Source of the DNA: Mastigias papua
Taxonomy: Eukaryota > Cnidaria > Scyphozoa > Rhizostomeae > Mastigiidae
Length of the DNA stretch: 64,000 bases
Direction of reading: 5' to 3'
NCBI GenBank assembly: GCA_964019165.1
Contig: OZ025276.1
Span: forward strand, 1,612,001-1,676,000
The notes under the pieces were generated by a model that was not told the origin of the DNA, did not search any database, and was given only the letters and a program-made list of their open reading frames with translations. The position numbers and the translations under genes are program-made. Of the stretch, positions 32,418 to 42,749 are shown piece by piece; within the stretch, counting starts at the first letter, position 1, and the number at the start of each line of letters is the position of its first letter.

Positions 32418-32708
32418 CTAGAAATTTACTTTTAATTATAATAGCGCAGCTTAGTGAATAGTGTTTTGGGTTGTATGGTGAAGTGCTAAAAGGCTTATAG
32501 CAACCTTTTTATGTAGTTTGGTTGGATGGGGAAATAGTCGGTAAGTCTATGTTATTATAACATTTCATATTGTCTGTTTACAGTTATTTCAAGTGTCATT
32601 ATTGTTACTTTGCATGTTTCAGTGTTTGTAATGAGTTTATATTATTTATTGCAGTTAATTGATGAAATTTAGTCGAATTAATGAGACCCTTCATTTGCGG
32701 CAACTACA
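32418..32708 (+). repeat. 290-bp direct repeat, copy 2 (LTR-like)
   Basis: Second copy of 31698-31987 with scattered substitutions. It is followed by a short frame (LNDKEVVERQLNDLPAI) with no known motif. Confidence 0.8.
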
Positions 32709-32779
32709 GTGGCCTTAATGACAAAGAAGTGGTAGAGAGACAGCTGAATGATCTCCCAGCCATTTAAGGACTTTTCTTG

Positions 32780-33214
32780 AACACTAGATTATCCTGTATC
32801 ATGTCTGTGATGTCAGTTTTATTTTGATTGCATGATGTTCTTGGTTTGTAATCCGTAACCATGCCATTACCATGAGTTGCCATAGCGTGTTGTCACTCCC
32901 TGTCTTGTTTTGTGTAATATGTGTCTCTTGTTGTCCATAATTACCCATGCTGTTCCATGTTCAGTCAGTCGCTATGTTAAGTCGTTAGTGGAAGTTGTTA
33001 TTAGAAGTCGCTATAAAAGTTGCCATAAAAGTCATCAGCAAGAGTCGAACTTGGAAGCCATAAATAGAAGTTGTTGTTAGCCCGTAGCCATCAACGTCAC
33101 CATCGCTATCGCCATCCCCATTAAACCAAAGAACACTGATGAACGTGTTGTTTTCTGTGTGCTGCGTCTGAGTAATGATCATCTGTAACATTTGTACAAT
33201 ACAGTGGTTTTACA
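32780..33214 (+). repeat. Presumed 5' LTR of the miniature element
   Basis: Matches 33978-34401. Notable internal feature: repeated AAGTCGCTATAAAAGTTGCC-like AAAAGT words in the centre. Confidence 0.75.
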
Positions 33215-33977
33215 TTGGTGTCTGAGACCCAGGAACCTGCTGCCAAACATGCTGCCACAGCCGCTATCTGAACTCTGTCATTTATCATACCTCCAAGCTC
33301 ACTTTCACACAATGGATAGGGTGCCAATGTGCTTCTGGTGCAAGAGAATGGGCCATGTAAAGAAATATTGTATATTTTTCAATGGCAGTGCAATGTTGTG
33401 AGCCACTGAAGCAAATGAGGAAAAGAATAATGACTGGGTTAAAAGAGAGAATACCAGAGTGGTCGGAAACCAATCAGACGCAACCATTTCTCACCTGTTG
33501 CTTAAACGTAAGTTACTGGCGGAAGAACTTGACAAAGGTGTGTTTCACCCTTTCTCCTTTGAAGACGAGATGGACAGTGTTGAGGAGCAATCTGTCAGCA
33601 AGCTTTACTGAACACAACCAAGAAACTAGGCCAGGCAAGCAGAGCTCTCCAAGCTACAGTTGATGAGGCATGCAGATACACAACCGCTTCTACTGATTCT
33701 GTTGACAGATTTGAACCATCAAGTGTTGAGTGTGCTGGTTCAAGAGAGACAATGTGTTTCAAGAGCGATATGAGTCTTTCAAGACTTTTATTAGATAGTG
33801 TTACGTAGACATTTATTGTTGTTAAGGAATTGCTTGCTGTTCTTGTTTGCTGTGCCATCTTAATTTATTTTTCTGTTAGCTGTAGCATCTTGCTATTTTG
33901 ATTATCATTTGGTTTGCATTGCTCTCTACTGAACATATAAGCCAGGAGGCTTGTTTTGGTAGCAGGGAGTGATATTA

Positions 33978-34401
33978 AACAATAGATTATTCTGTATCAT
34001 GTCTGTGATGTAAGTTTTATTTTGGTTGCATGATGGTCTTTGTATGTAATACATAACCATGCCATTACCATCAGTTGCCATTGCGTGTTGTCACTCCCAT
34101 CTTGTTTTGCATAATATGTGTCCCTTGTTGTCCATAATTCCCCACACTGTACCATGTTCAGTCAGTCGCTGTGTAAAGTCATTAGTGGAAGTTGTTATTA
34201 GAAGTCGCTATAAAAGTTGCCATAAAAGTCGTCAGTAAGAGTCGAAATAGGAAGCCGTAAATAGAAGTTGCTTTTAGCCATCGCCGTCACTGTTCCCGTT
34301 AAACCGAAGAACTCTGATGACCTTGTTGTTTGCTGTGGCCATGTCTGATTAATCATCATCTGTACCATTTGTAAAACATTTGTAAAACACTATGGTTTTA
34401 C
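33978..34401 (+). repeat. Presumed 3' LTR of the miniature element
   Basis: Second copy. It ends GGTTTTAC at 34401, after which hAT coding sequence resumes. Confidence 0.75.
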
Positions 34402-34482
34402 TCTTTACAATGCTGTAAGGAAATTGAAAATAACAAATGTTACACATAATGGAACAGTCAAAGATATTTTCAATTCAATGCC
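34402..34482 (+). pseudogene. hAT transposase fragment, left of BEL-2
   Basis: Frame reads ...VTHNGTVKDIFNSMP up to the BEL-2 target site ATGCC. The same frame continues beyond BEL-2 at 40577 with the hAT dimerisation domain. Confidence 0.6.
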
Positions 34483-34653
34483 TGTATAAAATGAGACGTT
34501 GCGAAGGAGTTTTTTGTTTATTGTAATGTTTTGTTTGGTTTTTGATAAAAGAGGGTGGAACCATCTGTTCCAGAGAGAGTGATAAGATATTCGAACCCGT
34601 AGAGACGTTGTATTTTTGTCTCAATATCTATTATCGTGCAACGAAAGTGTACA
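34483..34653 (+). repeat. BEL-2 5' LTR
   Basis: Starts TGTATAAAATGAGACG and ends GTGTACA. Short for BEL but with proper TG..CA ends. The TATAAAA at the very 5' edge may be a TATA box. Confidence 0.95.
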
Positions 34654-34654
34654 T

Positions 34655-34672
34655 TGGCGCCCAGTGAGGGAC
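34655..34672 (+). promoter_or_regulatory. BEL-2 primer binding site
   Basis: TGGCGCCCAGTGAGGGAC starts one base after the 5' LTR, a common tRNA-type primer site in LTR retrotransposons. Confidence 0.85.
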
Positions 34673-34955
34673 ATAAAGGTAGATACGAGTATATACCAGA
34701 ATACAAATACCAGAAGAGTTCTTCAAAAGTCAAAGTAACGTAAGAATGGTTTCAATTTTTTGATAGTGCACCAGGTTTTTCACACGAAGCTGTACGGTCG
34801 AAGGTACCTGATTTACTCATGAAATTCACGTGTTCAGATTCATTTGTTCCATATGTGAAACATTTGCTTTGCTATCTTACGACTTAGCTGTTTCTTAGTC
34901 TCTGAAGAGATTTGTGTCTGCGTTTTGTTTTTTGCTTTCACTTTGTTGCTTGAAA

Positions 34956-37214
34956 ATGTCTGCTGCTTTGACTAGGAAACAAAGTAGGAGAAAGGCTATT
35001 CACAAGGAGCTTGATTTGAATTTGAAGGAATGTAAGGGAGCCATTGAAGATCCAAAGTGTACTCGTGTTGTATTACTGGGACTGAAAGGCAATCTAGACA
35101 GAACGATTAATCGGCTCAATCAAATTGATGAAGAAATCTTGAATTCTTTAGATCCCGACAGTATTGAGGATGACATGTCAGAAAGTATGATGGTTTTAAG
35201 GCCCACTTATGAAATTTTAGCAGGGTTGACTATGAAACTAGAAAAACTATCTTTACCAGCTAGTACCACTGCCATTCCTCCGTCGACTTCAAGTGTAAAT
35301 GTTAACTGTAAGTTGCCTGAGCTTGAATTACCTTTGTTTAAGGGCCAAGCTTTGAAATGGCAAGGTTTTTGGGACCAGTTTAACGTTGCTATTCATCAGA
35401 ACGAAAGTTTATCTGACATAAATAAAGTCAACTATTTGAAGCGCTTCCTAACTGGCGAGGCCTTAGTGAGCATTTCAGGGTTAGCATTGAGCTCTGATAA
35501 TTATAAGGAGGCGATTGATATTTTAAAGAAGAGGTATGGGAATCCTCAAGTATTGATTACAGCCTACATGGAAACTCTGTTGAAATTAGGTAAAATCAAG
35601 GGAAAGGATATTTCTGGTCTGAGAAAGTTGTATAATGAAGTAGAAAATTGCTTGAGGAATTTGAGGTCTTTGAAGGTTGAAACTTCAACGTACGGAAGTC
35701 TTCTTTTGCCTTTGTTGAAAGATAAGGTACCTGATGAGTTTGTAATACAGATTGGTCGACGCTTTGGCACAGAGGCGTGGACATTAGATCTATTCATGAA
35801 ATATTTTGAGGAGGAGCTTGTGACAGCAGAAAATTGTCTTTCCTCATTGACAGGCTCTGGAAGTGCTCAGAAAATGATGTATACAACCAGTAGCTTTTAT
35901 GGTCAGGTAGAGAAGTCGCGTTCCTCTGCGAAGTCTGTCTGTGTGTATTGTAGCAGAGAAGGTCACACCCCTTCTCAATGTAGAAATGTGTCCAATGTAA
36001 GATCACGCAAGGGTATTCTGAGAAGGAGCGCTAGATGCTTTGTTTGTCTAGAAAGGGGTCATAGAGCAATGGAATGCCCTGTTGAGTATGTTTGCAAGAT
36101 TTGCAAACAGAGACATAATATCAGCGTTTGCGAGAGTCGAGAGAGAAATGAGAATAGGGAACGAGGCTGGGAGAGGAATGAGAGCAGCAGGAGAGAGAAC
36201 AGTGCTGAAGGTAGACATGAAGTGAGCGCAAATATTTCTTCTTCAAATATGTCTTGTATTTTGCTGCAAACAGGCACCGCTGAAGTTAGTGATATTGACA
36301 GTAACTCCTTTGTGTTTTCAAGGATACTTTTTGACAGTGGTAGTCAAAGGTCCTATGTAAGTGAAGAACTAGCTCATCGCTTGGGGTTGAAGGTGCTTCG
36401 TAGAGAAAATGTTGTTATCAAAACTGTTGGGAGAAATGATGAATCCGAGTTGCGCAAATTGAATGTTGTCAGGTTTAAAGTGAGACACAGGTCTCAGAGA
36501 GGCATTGTTAAGTGCGTGGAAGCTTTGTGTATTCCTACTTTGTGTAGCCCTCTTAGCAATCAGAGCTTTTCGGAATCCAAAAGATTTGAGCATCTTGCAT
36601 CTTTAGATCTTGCTGATGACTTTGTCAATGATTTGCCTGTTGATGTTCAAATTTTGATTGGTTGCGATTTCTACCATTCTTTCTTCACTGGAAGAACTAT
36701 TTACAGAGGCAATGAATGTCCTACTGCTAGTGAGTCAATCGTAGGATGGGTATTGAGTGGACCTACTGGACGTGCTGCTCCAAATGGGGGGAGTCATTGT
36801 ATGGAATCACATGTTTTGAGGTGTGAAACGCATGAAAATGATGTTTTGAAGCAAGAGCTTAGTAAGTTTTGGGAAATTGAAAATATTGGTGATGGAGATT
36901 CGGATGTTGTACACAGTTTTCAAAGAGATATTGCTTTTAATGGCAGTAGATATGTTGTAAAATTGCCTTTTAAACCAGATCATGAGTTGATACCTGACAA
37001 GTGTGATGTTTGTAGAGATAGATTAAAGTCATTGAAAAGGAAGCTTAATGCGAATGAAATGTTTGAGAATTATGGTCGTATTTTTGAGGATTATGAGAAG
37101 GCCAATATAATTGAAAAGGTGGTAGAGTCTGATGTTGACAAGGATGCTGGCCAGGTACATTATCTGCCTCATAGGCCTGTAGTGAGAGAGGACAAGGAGA
37201 CTACAAATATTTGA
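34956..37214 (+). CDS. BEL-2 gag and aspartic protease
   Basis: Frame of about 752 residues from the second Met (34956, MSAALTRKQSRRKA); the upstream Met at 34914 only adds a hydrophobic stretch. Residues 1-110 are helical and charged. Residues 110-290 match the BEL gag core (LPELELPLFKGQALKWQGFW, then a GEAL..ISGL block and DILKKRYGNPQ). Three cysteine motifs lie near residues 328-400 (CVYCSREGHTPSQC, CFVCLERGHRAMEC, CKICKQRHNISVC). The protease is near residue 459 (ILFDSGSQRSYVSEELAHRLG, with DSG active site). The C-terminal part leads into the reverse transcriptase (HRPVVREDKETT) and then meets TGA at 37212 because of a small deletion. Gag packages RNA; the protease cuts the polyprotein. 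Confidence 0.92.
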   Translation: MSAALTRKQSRRKAIHKELDLNLKECKGAIEDPKCTRVVLLGLKGNLDRTINRLNQIDEEILNSLDPDSIEDDMSESMMVLRPTYEILAGLTMKLEKLSLPASTTAIPPSTSSVNVNCKLPELELPLFKGQALKWQGFWDQFNVAIHQNESLSDINKVNYLKRFLTGEALVSISGLALSSDNYKEAIDILKKRYGNPQVLITAYMETLLKLGKIKGKDISGLRKLYNEVENCLRNLRSLKVETSTYGSLLLPLLKDKVPDEFVIQIGRRFGTEAWTLDLFMKYFEEELVTAENCLSSLTGSGSAQKMMYTTSSFYGQVEKSRSSAKSVCVYCSREGHTPSQCRNVSNVRSRKGILRRSARCFVCLERGHRAMECPVEYVCKICKQRHNISVCESRERNENRERGWERNESSRRENSAEGRHEVSANISSSNMSCILLQTGTAEVSDIDSNSFVFSRILFDSGSQRSYVSEELAHRLGLKVLRRENVVIKTVGRNDESELRKLNVVRFKVRHRSQRGIVKCVEALCIPTLCSPLSNQSFSESKRFEHLASLDLADDFVNDLPVDVQILIGCDFYHSFFTGRTIYRGNECPTASESIVGWVLSGPTGRAAPNGGSHCMESHVLRCETHENDVLKQELSKFWEIENIGDGDSDVVHSFQRDIAFNGSRYVVKLPFKPDHELIPDKCDVCRDRLKSLKRKLNANEMFENYGRIFEDYEKANIIEKVVESDVDKDAGQVHYLPHRPVVREDKETTNI

Positions 37215-40200
37215 TGCATCATGTGGGAATAATGGCCCTTCGCTTAATGATTGTTTGTACCCTGGTCCAAATATGCTGTCTAAGATATTTGACGTTTTGA
37301 TCAGATTTAGATTCAATAAGGTGGCTTTTTTAGCTGATATAAAGCAAGCTGTTTTGAATGTAGATGTTTCAGAGGAACATAGAGATTTCTTGAGATTCCT
37401 GTGGTTTGATATGAATTGTGAAGGAGAGCATATTGTTATATATAGATTTTTGAGGGTAGTATTTGGTGTCACTAGTAGTCCATTTTTGTTGAATGGAACT
37501 ATAAAGAATCATGTGGAGAAATATAAATTTACTGATGAAGAGCTAGTTGAAAGGTTAAAGGAAGATTTCTATGTTGATGACTTAGTGTCAGGGTCTGATA
37601 ATGTTGCAAGTGCTAAGAGTTTTGTTGAAAGAGTCTCGAAGATTATGTCTGAGGCTGGATTTGAATTGCGAAAATGGGTAACGAACAACCCGTCCTTGAA
37701 ACAATTTCTTGAATTAATGAATCGAGATTTTCGTCAGATGAATTCTGATTGCATTGATTGTCCCCGTTTGAAGGAGGAAAAACAAGTTTTAGGCTTGGAT
37801 TGGAATGTTTCCGATGATGAATTTGTTTACAATTTTGACAAATTTTTGACTAAGTGTGATGGAATGAAGTTAACAAAGCGAAATATCTTGAGCATCGCTT
37901 CTTCTTTCTACGATCCCTTAGGATGCATCTCTCCAGTAACAGCTCGTATTAAGGTTATTTTCCAGCTCCTCTGTAAGAACAAACTTGACTGGGATGATGA
38001 AGTTTCTGATGATTTAAAGTTGACTTGGTTTGAACTTTTACGTACTTTAAGAGATTTGAAGACAGTGAAACTGAAAAGGTATGCTTTTAGTGATGCAGCA
38101 CCATCTCATGTTGAGTTGCATGGCTTCTGTGATTCTTCTTTAGAGGTTTATTGTGCAGTTGCTTACTTGAGAATAGTTTCTGATGAAGGCATAGCAGTAA
38201 ACTTCTTATGTGCAAAGACAAAAGTTGCACCTTTGAAATCTTTGACTATTCCTAGACTGGAATTGTTAAGCTGTCTCCTACTATCTACCTTGCTGTTGGA
38301 GTGTAAACTGGCTTTAAAGAGAAAGATTAAGATTGACAAGACTTTTTGTTGGAGTGATTCTGAAGTAGCTCTCTGTTGGATAAAAGGTAAAGAAAAGATC
38401 TGGAAGCCCTGGGTTGAGAATCGCGTTGTGAAGATAAGAAAGGTTGTAGATAGAGATTGTTGGTTACATGTTCCTGGAATTTTGAATCCTGATGATAGGC
38501 CAATGCGAATGTGCAAAAACCTTAATGAACTGTTCTTAGGCGATTGGTTTGAGGGGCCTAAGTATGTAAGAGAATTGTCTATTAATGTTTTTCCGTTCCA
38601 ACTTGACGATAAATTGAAGCTTGTTGATGCATTTGCAGAATGTAAGGCCAAATGCAATACTTCGTCAGATCTTTCTTCTTATGACACAATGGTGGTTACT
38701 TGTGCATCTGAACATGTGACTTTTACTGAGACAACAGGGCCTGTTAGAACCGATTGTCAGTCATTGTCGTTGGGTAAAGTACTAGACATCGAAAGGTTTA
38801 GTTCGCTAAAGAAACTGGTTATGACTCTTGCGTATATCCGAAGATTCGTGCATAACGTACGAATGAAAGTCAAGACGAAGAATGAACTACTATGTATGGA
38901 TGTGATTACTGCCGAGGAATTAGAACAATCGCTCATTGTATTACTTCGATATGAGCAAAGCCTCTTGCAAGCGCAGAAAAACTATGACAAGTTAAAATCT
39001 TCATTGAAATTATTCGCTGATAATGCTGGACTTATTCGTTTGAAAGGACATTTCGGTGAATCGACTCTTACTTTTCAAGAGCAGTGCCCTATATTGTTAA
39101 GGCCAAGCGTCGATAGCTATATCACAAGATTGATAGTTTTCGATGCTCACGAGAAAGTTTATCATAGTGGAATTGAAGCGACATTAGCGCGACTTAGACA
39201 TAGATACTGGGTTTATAAAGGAAGGAAGAGTGTGAAAGACATTTTGCGTCGTTGTGTCATCTGTAAAAAGTTTCAAGGTAGAGCGTTGCTACCTCCCTTG
39301 TCGCCAGATTTGCCTTATTATCGAGTGCAATATCTTATGTCGCCGTATACTACAACAGGACTTGATTTTGCTGGACCTTTATACGTTAAAGATTCCAATG
39401 GTAGAGCGAAGGTCTATATACTGTTATTAACATGTAGTTCTAGTCGAGCGATCCACCTGGAACTTGTCCGTGAACTTACTTCTGCTTCGTTTATTAACGC
39501 TTTCAAACGTTTTGCAGCAAGAAAAGGCTATCCGAGTATTGTAGTGCATGACAATGCAAAAACATTCAAAGCAACTAGAACGAAACTATTTTTTGCTACT
39601 CATTCTATAGAGAGTCAACCGATATTGCCAATGTCTCCATGGTGGGGAGGTTTTTATGAAAGACTTGTTCGTTCAGTTAAGTTACCACTATTAAAAGTCG
39701 CAGGTAAAGCACTTCTTTCGTTTGAAGAACTAAATACTTTTATTTGTGAAATTGAAATGGTCATTAATAGTAGGCCTTTAGTTTACAACTCAGAAGATGA
39801 TTTACATGAGTCGTTAACTCCTTTCCATTTGATGTACGGAAGAGACATTTCTAAATGTGAGAAAGTCGAGCCTATTGATAATAAAATTTCTTGCTTGGAC
39901 TATAGTAATCGTTATAAATATTTGGTGAACATTTTGAGTACTTACTGGAATCGTTTCGTTAAAACTTATTTGCAAGAACTACGTCAGCATCATATCTATC
40001 ATAAAGAAAAGGCTAAATCAGACATTAATTTGTGCAAAGGTGATGTTGTATTGATTATGGACGACAATCTGCAACCGAGAAATAGTTGGAAGAAAGGTAT
40101 TATTGATGAAGTTATCTATGGAAAAGACAATCTAGCGCGCGGAGTAAAACTTATTACTATTTCGAAAACTGGATTACGCTCACCGTGTTACCGACCGATA

Positions 40201-40377
40201 CAGAAGATAATTCCATTTGAAATTGCGAACAAATGTAAGGAAGCAGTTAGTACGGAATCGAAAAGTGAAGATAGCAGTGAGCGGAATGAACTCGAACAAG
40301 ATCCTACAAAAAGATCTACAAGAAAAGCTGCGATAGAAGGCGAACAACTAAGATGCTTACGAGAAAAGTATTATTGA
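37215..40377 (+). CDS. BEL-2 pol: reverse transcriptase, RNase H, integrase
   Basis: Open from about 37216 (FDASCGNNGPSLNDC) to 40377 in a different frame from gag. Reverse transcriptase: FLADIKQAVLNV, FGVTSSPFLLNGTI and catalytic YVDD near 37570. RNase H: LHGFCDSSLEVYCAVAYL near 38115 and CWSDSEVALCWI near 38350. The usual NPAD motif reads NPDD. Integrase zinc region: HEKVYHSGIEATLARLRHRYW..CVICKK (39148-39270). Catalytic triad: LDFAGP (Asp near 39364), HDNAKTF (Asp near 39550) and FYERLVRSVK (Glu 39658). C-terminal BEL integrase domain: GDVVLIMDDNLQPRNSWKKG near 40043. Normally gag and pol would be one polyprotein; a lesion near 37208 removes a few codons and shifts the frame. Otherwise no stop in 1040 residues. 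Confidence 0.92.
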
Positions 40378-40400
40378 CTACGCAATAATAGAGGGGAGTA
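40378..40400 (+). promoter_or_regulatory. BEL-2 polypurine tract
   Basis: AGAGGGGAG two bases before the 3' LTR at 40401. Confidence 0.75.
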
Positions 40401-40571
40401 TGTATAAAATGAGACGTTGCGAAGGAGTTTTTTGTTTATTGTAATGTTTTGTTTGGTTTTTGATAAAAGAAGGTGGAACCATCTGTTCCAGAGAGAGTGA
40501 TAAGATATTCGAACCCGTAGAGACGTTGTATTTTTGTCTCAATATCTATTATCGTGCAACGAAATTGTACA
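40401..40571 (+). repeat. BEL-2 3' LTR
   Basis: 171 bp. It differs from the 5' LTR by eye at two positions (G/A in the AAAAGAxGGTGG stretch and G/T seven bases before the end). Confidence 0.95.
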
Positions 40572-40576
40572 ATGCC

Positions 40577-40775
40577 CTCAGCAACAGAAGTACACAGGAT
40601 GATTACACTTTACAACACAGTGCCACTTAGTTCATCTACCTGCAAATGCAGTTTCAGTACCATGTGCAGACTGAAGATTTGGTTAAGGGCCAAAGCAAAA
40701 GCAAACCATTTGAATGATATTATGTTTGCGCACATACACAAAAGGATTTTGATAAATTGGACATTATTTTGGTAG
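40577..40775 (+). pseudogene. hAT transposase C-terminal dimerisation domain
   Basis: Continues the frame of 34402-34482 (shared target ATGCC). The motif SSSTCKCSFSTMCRLKIWLRAK corresponds to the strongly conserved hAT C-terminal SER-SFS.LRR.KTWLR block, followed by FAHIHKRI. The usual E-R before S-F is replaced by K-C. Confidence 0.8.
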
Positions 40776-41224
40776 CAAAGAAGTTTGTATAGAGAAGCGA
40801 CCAGAGGGAGGACTATTTTTGGCAAATGAAGCCTGCTGTAGACCTTGGAGGTTTGCATTTTCTGTTCAGTTAAAGATAACAGTATTGGAATTTATAAAAT
40901 GATGAAAGTAAGTAATTTGAATAAAAAGTTTTTTAGTACAATCCCATTATTGTGTCTGGCACTAACAATAGTATTCTGATTAGCATGTTAATGCATCATT
41001 GAAGTTTGCACTATGTCCACAAGTTTTTGTTGTTCACAATGATGATGATTATGTTGATGATAATGATGAAGAAAGCCCCTTTGCGACACACAGCCCCCCT
41101 TGCCTTTTATTCCTTCCTGCATGCCTGTTTGAATGGATTCTCTGATCTGGCCAGATGACAAAATATATCTCCGATGCTTGTTAATGCAGTGATGAAGCCA
41201 AGAACAAAGCATTTTATCCTATGT
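40776..41224. other. No gene recognised
   Basis: AT-rich DNA between the hAT end and a P-element-like fragment. Part may be decayed P-element sequence on the minus strand (ARSENPFKQACRKE near 41130). Confidence 0.4.
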
Positions 41225-41680
41225 TGAATAAGAGGGAGCCCAGCTTTACCTGTTAACTTAATAAGGTAGATGACAGACCTCTCCACTATGCCATTCCATC
41301 TTGCAGCATCGTGTAAAATAGTGACTTCTTGACATCCTTGCCAAGTGGGCTTCTTAAGTTTAACATGTCAAACAATTGGTCAACAGTTCTTATGAAAAAA
41401 TGGTTCCAAAAGCATCAGCACAATCAGGATGTCCAGATTTCATAAGAAATGTGATTACATCAGCCACAAAGCTACTTAGAGTCTGTGATGCTACTTTGAC
41501 ATCCATTTCACGTCACTGAAACTCAATATGACCTTTGCTAAGTTTATTTCCAAATGTCGGGCCTTCATTCAACTGAACCTTGTGCAAAGAGTTACATGTT
41601 CCTACTTAATAACATGTTTTCCCTCATCAATTAACATTTTAGCATCAGCTAGGGTATTACGGGCAACCTTTAAAGGGGAC
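41090..41680 (-). pseudogene. P-element-like transposase fragment
   Basis: Minus-strand frames with stops and shifts give an ADAKMLIDEGKHV block, a CTRxxLNEG..FGNKLSKGHIEF block, DVKVASQTLSSFVADVITFL, then FxRTVDQLFDMLNLKSP.GKG and FVLGFITALTSIGDIF. These resemble the C-terminal half of THAP/P-element transposases, where a VAxQxxSxSVAxAL...TxxFIxxxDxLFDxLNSR sequence is typical. Assignment by similarity of pattern only. About 175 bp of it recur in inverse orientation at 45255-45431. Confidence 0.6.
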
Positions 41681-42130
41681 CTGCAAAGGTTAGAGACCTT
41701 GCAATAATCCAGTCAAGTTTCCCATGAAAAATACAAAAGTGAACGTAAAACTTTATTTATCGAATGCATTCTTGTGTTATAAGCGCACAGAAGTGCAATG
41801 TTCTACCCTCCTGTGGCCATTTTGTAGAGAGGACGAGACCTCCCACGCAAATGTCTGTAGGCCACTTTGATGTCAGAGATGAACATTGAATTCAGATCAA
41901 TGATATATACCCTGAGGTTTCTGCTTATAGTTTCATGAATTGAAGGTCTAGTAGAATGGCAAGCAAGATTAATCCATAAAGTTCCAAAGGATATTGACAA
42001 TGGACAGGTGGTAGATTTTGTTGGTTGGAACACACTGAAGTACATGTACACAAAAATAAGTCTGACTCTAACTCAACGTGGTTACTATAATGATAGTAGT
42101 GGTGAAATTAACAATGTGGTAGGAAAAGAA

Positions 42131-42285
42131 ACCAACCAAGAACTGACATCAGAAGAAGGACATTCAAACATAGAGCTCCATTAGCTTGGAACATTATTCC
42201 AGATTATATTCAGTCACATAGAAACGCAGCAGTATTTAAGAAAGAACTAAAATCAATAGCCGGACTTTCAGAAACTATTTCCTAG
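42131..42285 (+). pseudogene. LINE ORF2 C-terminal fragment
   Basis: Translation RRRTFKHRAPLAWNIIPDYIQSHRNAAVFKKELKS resembles the R.R..F...APxxWNxLPxxI....sv..FKkxLK ending of CR1/RTE-like reverse transcriptase proteins. Very short; no catalytic part present. Confidence 0.55.
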
Positions 42286-42525
42286 GAAAAAGACAGCAGT
42301 GCCATAAGCTGTAAGGACATTGCCCACGTATACTATTAGATTATCGTTTTGTAGGCAATCTTAACAATTTTCTCTTTAGATGGCTTTACTCTGTACAATT
42401 TCATTAGTTAAAAATTGTATTAGGTTTGCTTTAATTTCATAGATATTTTGCTTTTTAGATAGCAGGTCCACATCGTCATTGTTTGCCGCCCAAATTTTAA
42501 ACCAAAACCCAAAAACAAATAATAT

Positions 42526-42748
42526 ATGTATATATTTATGTATGCAAGCAAGGAAGACGAATTTGACTCTGGAGCTGTGGACATCTCGGTCATAGATATT
42601 CAGCCTTTCCAATTCGAGCCATTACCAGGCACAAGTACAAAAAGAGGAAGGCCTAGCACTAACAGCACACAAGATGGAGGCTCTCATGATAGTGATAGGG
42701 GTGTTGCCAGTTATTTCAATATCAACAGAATTGGTAACAGTGACTGGT
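42526..42748 (+). other. Exon-like fragment resembling the P2X7 intracellular domain, N-terminal half
   Basis: Frame SKEDEFDSGAVDISVIDIQP leads to PFQFEPLPGTS, a Ser/Asp/Gly-rich linker and RIGNSDW, then GTAGGC at 42748, a possible splice donor. Many invertebrate proteins with a P2X7-C-like domain show a Pxx(F)EP motif, an acidic linker and (R)(V/I)GNxxWCxCGxC. The expected cysteine block is not adjacent. A second piece of the same domain lies at 51195-51386 on the same strand, beyond Gypsy-2. This could be a host gene, a transposon-carried gene or a pseudogene. Confidence 0.45.
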
Positions 42749-42749
42749 A

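Larger units (their letters stand above)
32780..34401 (+). mobile_element. Miniature LTR retrotransposon (TRIM/LARD-like)
   Basis: A 425-435 bp repeat occurs at 32780-33214 and 33978-34401 (offset about 1198). Just after the first copy the sequence TTGGTGTCTGAGACCC has the form of a primer binding site. Between the copies only a zinc knuckle fragment (CFWCKRMGHVKKYC near 33332) and broken frames are present, with no protease, reverse transcriptase or integrase. It is therefore non-autonomous. Boundaries are uncertain by a few bases, and no clean target duplication was seen. Confidence 0.7.
34483..40571 (+). mobile_element. BEL-2: nearly intact, young BEL/Pao retrotransposon
   Basis: A 6089-bp element with 171-bp LTRs (34483-34653, 40401-40571) differing at two positions by eye. 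It has a 5-bp duplication ATGCC (34478-34482, 40572-40576), a primer binding site and a polypurine tract. It encodes gag-protease and then reverse transcriptase-RNase H-integrase in a second frame; the only obvious lesion is at 37205-37230. It inserted into a hAT transposase. Confidence 0.96.

Noticed and set aside
38163..38657. 164-residue minus-strand frame
   Set aside because: Shadow of BEL-2 RNase H.
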